The position numbers and the translations under genes are program-made. This document shows, piece after piece, positions 56,137 to 64,000 of a stretch of 64,000 nucleotides of DNA. A model generated the notes under the pieces. It was not told where the DNA came from. It saw only the letters and a list, made by a program, of their open reading frames with translations, and made no database searches. Numbering within the stretch: the stretch's first letter is position 1; each line of letters opens with the position of its first letter. The stretch lies in the NCBI GenBank assembly GCA_001632435.1, contig KV423942.1:62001-126000 (forward strand). Reading direction: 5' to 3'. Source of the DNA: Calocera cornea HHB12733 (Eukaryota > Basidiomycota > Dacrymycetes > Dacrymycetales > Dacrymycetaceae).

Positions 56137-57909
56137 ATGTCTGGAGCGACAGCCCGTTCGCCTCCTGTGCTTTCTTTCAAAATCCTTGCGCCTTCATCGA
56201 GTCACTTTTCTCCTCGCCTGGGCATAGTACAACTCAAGCGCTCGTCGGCCGAGACGATTGAAGTGTTGACTCCGGGTCTCTTCGTGCACACGTCTCGCGG
56301 ACATGTGCCACATTTATCTGTTGACCACATGAACCGTTTGGCAAAGCACATGCCGTGGTTGCATGTCTCATTTGAAAAATTGTGAGTTCATCCATTCTTA
56401 AGACCAATTTTGATGGTGTCCCGCAATGTGCTGCTTCTTGATCGCCGCTAATAATGATTCGTCCCAACCCGGTATATCTAGCCTTGAAACACTTCCGCCT
56501 ACCCCAACCCTGCAGCCCGGGTCACAACCTCTACACTCTTTCGTTGGGGCACCAGCCTCACAACACATCATCTCGCTGTCCTTTCGGGATCCCGCAGACG
56601 TAGGGCAAAGACCGCCAAGTGGAGCAAACTACCTCTCCGGTCTCACAGTACGAGGGGTTCGAAAGGTGAGCTTCGTCTAGTGTCCTTGTCCGCAAACTTA
56701 ATGAGTGGACCCCAGATTAGCCCATCATCTTACCGCAATTATGTCTCCGTCGTGCGACCAGACATAGTGATGGCGTTGTCGGACATCCCGTTCACCTCCC
56801 CGCCATATTCGCAGAAACGTATAACTAGGAGCATCGACCGAAGCATACGGTGGCTTGGTGATTTACTCAGAGACGGCTCGTCCTCAACGGAGCTCAAACC
56901 AACCCCAGTGAAGAATGTCCTCGTGAGCCTGCTCGGGGGAACAAGTCCTATTGCTCGCCGCACCTTCTCAGAAAGCCTGCTTGGGCCTTTGGAGGAAGGT
57001 GGTATATCGAGCGGTACTCGCCAGCCAGCCTTGGTTCGTTTGGACGACAATGTCACCGGATATGTTCTCGAAATGGCTCCTTTGAGGATGGAGTCTGCGG
57101 TCGATCCGACCGACGTTCATGCCACTCGGCTACGAACGGGAGAACCAGTGCACATGATTTCTGCGCTACTGCAGGCGTCTTTATCGGCTTTACCGATGGA
57201 GAAACCGCGTCTCGTGCATTCTGCCATGTCACCTCTGGAGATGCTCCACTTGATCGAGTCTTGTGGAGTGGACTTATTCGATTCATACTGGGCTCAGACG
57301 GCGGCAGACTGGGGTATTGCGCTTGATTTCGTCTTCCCGCTACCTATGGAGAGAAGCAGCACGACGAAGCAGCGGCCGAGCGGGAGAAGAGACATCGGAC
57401 ACAACCTTTATGAGGCTTTTTACGCATATGATTTCCGCTCTTTGCTGGGTGCAGGGACGGAGCATGGCTCAGATACAGGTTGCGTGTGCCTAGCATGTTC
57501 CCCATCGTTCCCCAAACCCATCCATCATGGGTCGCTTGAACAAGATGATGCCGAGAATCCAGATGAAACCGCCACAGCTTTTACGCGCTCATATATCCAC
57601 CACCTGCTGCATACACACGAGATGTCAGCTCATGCGCTCCTTGCTTCCCACAACATCATCGTCCTCCAGGAGTTTTTCGCCGGAATACGGACCGTTCTCA
57701 AGGACAGGCCCGAGCGGTTTGCGGCAGAGATGTCACGTTTCGAGAACGAGTATGATGGAGATATGCGGATAATGGAGGAGGCGCGGCGCGATTGGGGAGC
57801 GGTGGATCTGGCGAGAGGTAAGGGACGGCTTGCTCGTGAACGAAGAGCGGAAGCAGGTGCAATAGGGACTGCCGGGGATGTTGTACTGTATCCCACCGCT
57901 GACTCCTGA
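56137..57909 (+). CDS. QTRT2: queuine tRNA-ribosyltransferase accessory subunit 2
   Basis: Exons 56137-56381, 56482-56665 and 56716-57909 give 540 residues. The protein is the non-catalytic partner of eukaryotic TGT, which exchanges queuine into the wobble position of GUN-anticodon tRNAs. It has the TGT-barrel N-terminus FKILAPSSSHFSPRLGIVQL and TPGLFVHTSRGHVPHLS, the RPDIVMALSDIPFTSPP block, SIDRSIRWLGDLL, and a Zn site CVCLACS (C399, C401, C404) with His in RSYIHHLLHTHEM downstream. The catalytic subunit is not in this window. The stop codon is only 14 nt before the ATG of URC4. Confidence 0.92.
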
Positions 57910-57923
57910 GGCGATTGAGTGTC

Positions 57924-59657
57924 ATGCCTCTGAGTCAATCCACCATGTACCCATTTAGCAGTCACCTAGAGCCTGACACCCAAGTACTATATCTTCGTTC
58001 TCTACCAGCGATCAGACAACGGTGCTCCCAAGTCTTTGAACAAGCCCAGGTCGGCCAGCTGAACTACTTCGACTATCATCCCGAGAAGGAAAGCGAGCTG
58101 GTAGACTTCTGCATCACGCTCATACAGGTAGGTCATTCAGCGTCGTGTCCATGACTGCAGTGACAGTGCTTATGAGTGAGTTAGCGTGACTATGGGACTG
58201 ATTATGCATCTGTATGCGCCTCGCTGCAAGCGTGAAGCCTGACCGACCTGACGCAGATACCTCCCCATGGACGATGGAGGCACTTTGACGTAGGAGGACA
58301 TACACGCGTCGAGGATCTTCTGTACAAGTGGAGGACTTCCTCGCCCGAGCTTTCTCCAAGAGAGATCTGCAAGCGTCTTTTTGATCTGTTCCTGGTGTCC
58401 GTCTTGTTAGACGCCGGCGCCGGCAACATTTGGAAGTACCGAGAACCCACCACTGGTGAAGTCTATTCAAGATCGGAGGGTCTCGCAATCGCTAGTCTAC
58501 ACATGTTTCAAGCTGGTCTCTTCTCTGGTGACAGCACATCCTGTGTTGTGAATGGTGGGCCCAGGTCTTCATGTGCTACGTCTGCAAACATATAAACTAC
58601 TATGTTCGTAGCTGCAGGTCTGGAAAAACTCAGTGTAGAGCAATTTGCACAAGCTATGCAAGCGAATCCTGAAAGCAATCCCCTAGCTGGCGTAGATGGT
58701 CGATGTGCTTTGTTGTCCAGGCTGGCCAGTGTACTCCGTTCCCACCCTGAATTTTTCGGTGTGGACGGTCGCCCCGGAGATATGCTCGGTAACGACTATT
58801 GCAACTTGTCTTACGGATGGACTGATACGATCGAGATTAGATTTCCTCGAGCCTCTCAAAAGAGATGATCCGGACACGGGAAAGCAATCAATCCATGTCA
58901 CATTTCTTTGGCATGTCCTCATGGACGGGCTGACTGCAATCTGGCCCGACTCTCGCACTAAGCTGAAGGGCACTAGCTTGGGCGATGTGTGGCCGTGCGA
59001 AGCGCTCCGTAACGCCCTGTGCCGCAAATGTCACTGGCAAGAGATCATGGAGGGGGACGACTTGGTCCCGTTCCATAAGCTCAGCCAATGGCTCTGCTAC
59101 TCTCTGATCGAGGTTCTGCAAAAGATCATGAAGTGGGATGTCGATGGGATGGGAGATATGACAGGCCTTCCAGAATATCGCAACGGTGAAGATGCATCCC
59201 GTGGTCGATGGCATCCGCTTGCATGGCTAACCACTTTGTCAGGCGGTCTTTTGGTCGACTTCGGAGTCTTGACGTTGAAGCCCAGCGTAATACAATCACA
59301 GTCAAGTCATGATATCCCGAGATTCTCAGCGTCACATCCAGCCATTATCGAATGGAGAGGTGCGCGGAATAGTTTTCATCTGCAGATACATGATCTGATT
59401 GGACACCTAGCAATGACAGTAATCGAGCTGTGCGCAACGACGCTGCTAACAGGGCGTGCATGGGATCTGACCATATGTCATACAGGGATCGCATCGCGGA
59501 AGCCATATGCTCAAAAATAACGCAAGCTTCTACGAAACTGTCTCTGCCTCAGATCTTGGAGAGTGCCACGTGGAAAGGCGGTCGAGAGATAGCCAAGGCC
59601 AAAAGGGCGAATGGAGGGCCACCGATAGAGATAGAAAGTGACGGAACCTTGTTTTGA
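57924..59657 (+). CDS. URC4: uracil catabolism protein 4 (DUF1688)
   Basis: Eight exons: 57924-58127, 58185-58211, 58257-58554, 58612-58788, 58841-59185, 59243-59359, 59411-59429, 59486-59657. They close in phase to 452 residues. Urc4 belongs to the fungal and bacterial URC pathway of pyrimidine breakdown; its exact reaction was not settled as far as I know. Family blocks seen are YLRSLPAIRQRC, LNYFDYHPEKESELVDFC, RDYGTDYASIPPHGRWRHFD, SVLLDAGAGNIWKYREP, YSRSEGLAIASLHMF, WHVLMDGLTAIWPDSRTKL, LTGLPEYRNG-like end of exon 5, LVDFGVLTLKP, and a typical C-terminus TWKGGREIAKAKR with GGPPIEIESDGTLF. Two exons are tiny (27 and 19 nt). The 5' UTR must overlap the upstream gene. A second start exists at 57945. 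Confidence 0.93.
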
Positions 59658-59779
59658 GAGGTACGGTCGTGCAAGTCGAGGCTTCATCCCCTTTCGCTTG
59701 CCAATTTATATGCGAAGTAACAGGCTGCAAGGGCACTAAAACCACCGATTCTTGTATCTAATCAGGATCTGCGTGCCGT

Positions 59780-62176
59780 TCAACAACATAACGTGACGTA
59801 CCGAAGGACCACCCCAATAGAATCAATATCGCGCACAGGGGCAGGACTTGTGGCTCCGATAGAAGGAAGCGTTGCGTTTGCGCTTGCCCCAAGAGAATCG
59901 GCCGTACTGTCGTGTATGCCCATCGGACGAGGTGCCAGTAGAGCGAAGACGAGTGCAGAGAGCCCATTAACCAGAAACTGAGGTATGACTACGAAGATGT
60001 TGTGAATACCCTGAGTGTCTAGTCAGCAATCTCGTCACATAATGGACTGAAGCTCCGAACCAAGATAATTCCAGCTTTCTCTGAGAGGTTGTTGCCTTCC
60101 TTATGGGGTATCTCATCCTGGGATGCGTCCAAGTCGACGTGAAGCACGTGCGTACCTCCTTGCTCCGCATCTTTCCCGGGATCGTTCACTCTATACACCT
60201 TAGTTGAACGGAACAAAGGCAACGAATAGGTCTACGCACTCGTTCACGTCAGCCATGTCGTCGTCATCCGTCGAGGCTATCAGAACCGCTCGTTCGGCAT
60301 CTTCGGCTGCAGTACTGGCTGCAGTTTGCTCTTCCAGAGCATATTCTTCACCAGCAAGGGGCGCTTCGCTCTGGATTACCTCACCTAGCTGGAGCGAACT
60401 TTAGAGAGTTTGCTCATGCAGAGACAACAACCTTACCAGAGAAAACGGGGCCCAGTTATTCACTGCCGACGGAATGCCAAGGACCGCCATGATGCAGCTC
60501 GCCCCCCACACGGAGTCGATAAAGCTAGAGACGATCAGCACGGTTACAGGAAGATCAAGAGACAAAGGTCCTACAGAGTGAGGAACATCATGACGGCAAA
60601 GAGCAGATGGCAGACAGCCCAAAGGTAAGGCAAACTGAAAATACGGAGTAGGCGTGAGGACAACCATGAGTCGGACCAGTTTCGGCGGTGGGATGCAGAT
60701 CCTCGGCGCAACAGTGTTCCTTCAGCAAATCCCACGAGGATGGGCAGCAACACTATCGAGGTGAGGACCACGGTCGATTGCCAAAACAAGGCTTCCGATC
60801 CGATCCGCATAGCTTCAGACACTACCGCAGGGTCCATGGCGCTGCGACCTTCGACAACTTGCGAGCGGGTGTATATCTCGCCTACCCACTCTGACGAATA
60901 GAACAATATGGGAAACCAGGCAATCCAGTTGCTATGAACAATCATCAGATCAAGACGCGATGACAAGCGTGCATTGCCTCACAAAAACTGGATGACACAC
61001 TGCGTGGATCAAAGTTACTTCAGTTCGTGGTGGGAGTAGTGCAAACGTACGATTTGACGAATCTTTGGAGGCAGAGTCCGCATATTGCTCCAAATGTCCC
61101 GCATACTGGCCAAGAAACCACTTCCGGAGGTCTTACTCCTGTAGACCTGGTTAGTCTTCTCAAACAGAGATCCGTGGGCTTCAGTGCTTACTCGTCTTGA
61201 ATCAGGACTCTCTCAGTCACGCATAGCGACGTGAGAATGTGCGTGCCGAGAAGGATCACCGAGCCGATGATTACTAGGACCTGCAACTGCGTTCGTCCCA
61301 GGAACGGAAACCAGGTTACCAGATCCATGTAACCTCTGTCGTACGTCAGTGAATCACGGCTTTCGTGAACTGGAGTGCTCACGTGAAAAAGCCCAGCAAT
61401 CCTCCCAGTCCCATGAGCCGTGCCGCCCATGCATTGCCCAGCTCCTGCTCCGTTGCAGGTAAAGTATCCACAAGCAGCGCACGATCCATAGCTTGCACTG
61501 GGAAGTAAGCTGTCAGAGTGTGAAACTGATGGCGTGGGACGACACTTCACCTGCGTTAATTGAGAAGTCGAGCAGGTATATTGACAGAGTTGCCAGGCAA
61601 ATTGTGATTGACTGGCCCTACCTCAGGATCAATAACATGCAGCGGCGCATGGACCACGCATGGGCATACGAGATTGCTAGTTGCATCCACAAGCAAAGAT
61701 GCAAAGTTCCTCGTGAAGCCTAGCAGGAGCAAGGACCCAATACTGATCATGCAGCCCGCCAACATAAAAGGGCGTCGTCGACCCCAACGAGATTTCGAGC
61801 GATCAGCAAAGACACCTGCGACTCTGGCATAAGACACCAAACAGGGAATGGAGACGATAACGACTAACCAATTAGCGGCTGCACAACTAGTCCCGACAAT
61901 GGCCCCGCGACCAAGACTAGTGACATGAGCGCTTTGGAAACACCCATTGTGAGAAGGTATGGAAAGGCTAGGAGCTATTCAGCTATCGCCTCTCTCAAAG
62001 TGTCTGTACTGACCATAGCTCATCTCGATTGACCAGGTCATTTGCAGACCAAGCAGACATACGGTCAGCAGGAACATGCGCGCCCACTTTGGCCCCTTCA
62101 CCGACGCGTGTCCAGCCCATTGCCGCTCATTGTCCGCCTCTTCGGCCGTCAGAGACAGGCCACCGAGCGCGACCAT
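59780..62176 (-). CDS. sucrose/alpha-glucoside transporter-like (GPH family, 12 TM)
   Basis: Many short introns; the exon list is approximate. Exon 1 (62014-62176) encodes MVALGGLSLTAEEADNE and the first helix FLLTVCLLGLQMTWSIEMSYG. Next come FPYLLTMGVSKALMSLVLVAGPLSGLVVQPL, the family loop ADRSKSRWGRRRPFMLAG, and LLLLGFTRNFASLL. Later come RLMGLGGIAGFF, GYMDLVTWFPFLGRTQLQVLVIIGSVILL, NWIAWFPILFYSSEWVGEIYTR, WQSTVVLTSIVLLPILVGF, then an acidic loop (TDDDDMADVNE), NIFVVIPQFLVNGLSALVFALLAP and a C-terminal tail to 59780. This matches fungal proton-coupled sucrose/maltose carriers of the plasma membrane. It converges with URC4 (122 nt). The start is the only good ATG in frame; an extra 5' exon cannot be excluded. 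Confidence 0.85.
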
Positions 62177-62383
62177 CTCATGCGCTTTGAGGGCTTCAGT
62201 ATTGAGGTGGGCGATTTGTGGTGCTCAGGTACTACAACCGCGCAAGGCGCGTCCTGTGGTCGCCGAGAGGTGAGCCGTCAGGGATGATGATGACAGGGCG
62301 CGCTCGGGCGCCGGGCGGGTTGATTATGGAGGAGTTGCGTTTCCAAGACGTTGAGGCTAGAAGGGCGTACCAATCCTGGCTGC

Positions 62384-62472
62384 GGCTGTATAGTCTAGTC
62401 GTATGATACTCGCTTTGGGTACACATGTTTCGTGCTTGCGAGAGGTCCCGAGTTCAATTCTCGGTGCAGCCC
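62384..62472 (+). tRNA. tRNA-Pro (UGG) with 17-nt intron
   Basis: Acceptor stem 62384-62390 (GGCTGTA) pairs with 62465-62471 (TGCAGCC). The D arm follows at 62393-62407. The anticodon stem CTCGC (62409-62413) pairs with GCGAG (62438-62442). The loop is TTTGGG plus T, anticodon TGG at 62416-62418. An intron fills 62420-62436, one base 3' of the anticodon, the canonical place. The T arm is CCGAG-TTCAATT-CTCGG, and the discriminator base is C. CCA is not encoded. Confidence 0.93.
62420..62436 (+). other. tRNA-Pro intron
   Basis: Seventeen bases lie between position 37 and 38 of the tRNA, where the tRNA splicing endonuclease cuts. Confidence 0.85.
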
Positions 62473-62475
62473 AAC

Positions 62476-62479
62476 TTTT
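62476..62479 (+). terminator. RNA polymerase III terminator of tRNA-Pro
   Basis: A TTTT run starts four bases after the discriminator base, the usual Pol III stop signal. Confidence 0.7.
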
Positions 62480-62514
62480 GAGTTTCACAGAGGAGTCACA
62501 TAAGAAGATCCCAT

Positions 62515-62825
62515 ATATGTGCTTCCTTCGGGAAGCAGATCCTGCGTTGCTCGTGCCTATAGTTCAGCAGATTCAATGAGCGGGTGTCCGAATCTTTTTG
62601 CTTCCGCCGGAATCTGCTCCCGCGTCGGGATCAATAACGCCGAGACAGCCGAAGTCGGAGTATCTGCGCTTGCCACGGGGTCTGCTCCCGCGTCAGCCTC
62701 AGGTAATGCCGAGGGCCCCTCAGCCGGAGTCTTTTCGCTTCCGGTGGCTGGCGTAGGTCTGCTCCCGCGAAGAGATCCTCCGGTGCCGAACATTTTCGCT
62801 TCTGGTACGAACAATGGTAAGCTGC
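62515..62825 (+). repeat. GCTTCCG-related imperfect repeats, locus D
   Basis: TCTGCTCCCGCG recurs at 62613, 62681 and 62758 (steps of 68 and 77 nt), each preceded by a GCTTCCG- or GCTTGCC-like word and followed by GCCGA and CCGGAG-like words. The vocabulary resembles loci A and B but the period differs. No ORF through it has protein character. Confidence 0.65.
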
Positions 62826-63505
62826 AACCGTGTCATCTGTTGTACCTCGTCTCTCCGGCAGGATCCCACTTCTTCCCACAAAGCAGGAGCCTACCATTGA
62901 CCGCTCTCTGATAAGGGAATCTGCACGGGAGGCTTAATGGGGGGACATGTGAACAAAAACTACCGAGCAACCAAGTGTGTAGTAACAAATAGTTGCACCT
63001 CCTCCGCCTGACAGCCCCTCTGGTGGGCTCTGCTAATTCCAACAAGGATTAAGGTGCCATTCACCGTCGGCAATAGAGGATTTGACAGGGAGACCGGAAG
63101 GTGGCGATATGAATGAGAGAATAGCGCATGCCGAAACAAACGTTTTGCTGATGCACTTCTAGGCAGTTTCCTGTCGGCATCCCATCCATTGCACAAAGAA
63201 CCATGGCAATGTGGCTATTCTCTGATAAAGAGGTCTTGTTGGAAGCCTCCATCAGAGAGATATAAACAACGGTTGCAAAAGAACAGATTATGCCTACGTT
63301 CGCTATCGCGGTTCCTGAAGGCCCCGTCTCTTGAGATCCGGCGGTGCATACAACCAACCCATCGAAGTCCAATTGCCCGTCCGAAGCGCAAGGCTGCAGG
63401 AAAGCGCGTCCTTCAGGAAATGTGAAAAAACATGTACGACAACCAACTGTGGCAAAGCAACGTGTCCGCGCTCCCGCTAACAAGCCGCTCTCTTACAGCA
63501 AAGAG
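62826..63505. other. region without recognised gene
   Basis: Open frames on the minus strand (for example 63061-63483) show no recognised domain. Nothing else stands out. Confidence 0.4.
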
Positions 63506-63515
63506 GTTGTTTCAA

Positions 63516-63850
63516 CTCAAACTGTTCCATTGCAACTTGTGATCACATCTTCGCAACTGCCCACAGCATGCTGGATCTGTACGTGGAGAACATCAATGGT
63601 ATGATGTGAAGGCATGAAAACTGGAATGACCCTCAGGGGAGCGCTCTGTCCTGAGAGAGCAGGAGCAGAAGTTTGCTTGGCCTCAAACTGTTCCATTGCA
63701 ACTTTTGGTTGTATCTCACCCAGGATAACTGCCCTGGAGTACCCCTGATTGGAGATCATCAATGGTATGATGTTAATGTTGGAAAACCAGCCTGACCCCT
63801 GGGGTAGGCGTTCCTGTGGAGATAGAGCAAAAGTTTGTTTGGACTCTGAA
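63516..63850. repeat. 166-bp imperfect tandem repeat
   Basis: Three phrases recur at a constant 166-nt offset or close to it: CTCAAACTGTTCCATTGCAACTT (63516 and 63682), CATCAATGGTATGATGT (63591 and 63757), and GAAAAC(TGG/CAG)..TGACCC (about 63615 and 63781). AGCA(G/A)AAGTTTG(C/T)TTGG ends each unit. Copies have diverged by substitutions and small indels. The array may continue towards the window end. Confidence 0.8.
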
Positions 63851-64000
63851 AGGACACCAGCTGAGGTCCTCACTGACTGATCCTGTTTTCTGGTGGCACT
63901 CCAAAGTACCGTTAAGATAGTTCTGTATTGCCAGAGGTCTGAAGTACAGTACTAGAGATGGAGGTATGACAGAGGAAACAGATAGGGACAACATGAGAAA

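Noticed and set aside
1..64000. CRISPR array, bacterial operon or phage elements
   Set aside because: No array with regular direct repeats and unique spacers, and gene structure is clearly eukaryotic.

Overview
The window is nuclear DNA of a filamentous fungus, most likely a basidiomycete of the Agaricomycetes type. Genes on both strands are broken by many short introns (about 45-65 nt, GTRNGY donors, YAG acceptors, frequent CTGAC/CTAAC branch sites). The gene set is typically fungal: Zn2Cys6 regulator, Lcb2, Dug1, PHP-type histidinol phosphatase, Urc4, Rrp9, zuotin and a GPH-type disaccharide transporter. I rebuilt spliced models by hand from reading frame, splice phase and remembered family motifs. 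Nearly all models close in frame. Product names are inferences from motifs; no database search was run.

Layout. 1-2458: two tandem paralogues of an unknown secreted protein, the first cut by the window edge. 3115-3342: a small Cys-rich ORF. 6194-7720: an F-box/LRR-like protein. 8250-11212: a decayed and an intact copy of a PTGR-type NADPH oxidoreductase. 11564-18000: zuotin, mitochondrial adrenodoxin-type ferredoxin, glutathionyl-hydroquinone reductase and a low-complexity protein. 18201-18470: a strict 18-bp periodic repeat. 19387-31886: a three-member family of multi-pass membrane proteins (two intact, one inverted and frameshifted), with a calpain-like protease, a second 18-bp repeat array that switches strand, a Cys-Gly dipeptidase and histidinol phosphatase between them. 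33986-46537: Lcb2, alanine aminotransferase, Rrp9, a SUZ-domain protein and Dus3. 47830-51817: a 1076-residue Zn2Cys6 regulator. 52123-54608: a USP25/28-like protein with UBA and UIM-like regions but no catalytic cysteine. 54748-55704: an F-box protein. 56137-59657: a queuine tRNA-ribosyltransferase accessory subunit followed 14 nt later by Urc4. 59780-62176: a GPH-type sugar transporter. 62384-62472: intron-containing tRNA-Pro(UGG). 62515-64000: repeats without a recognised gene.

How the genes relate. Most are unlinked housekeeping functions: tRNA modification (Dus3, queuine transferase subunit, tRNA-Pro), ribosome biogenesis and co-translational folding (Rrp9, zuotin), amino-acid and glutathione metabolism (Alt1, histidinol phosphatase, Dug1, glutathionyl-hydroquinone reductase), sphingolipid synthesis (Lcb2) and Fe-S biogenesis (Yah1-type ferredoxin). 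I see no secondary-metabolite cluster or CRISPR array. The points most worth following are the 18-bp periodic arrays, the apparent pseudo-deubiquitinase, the very tight QTRT2-URC4 junction, and the two gene families with recent decay.
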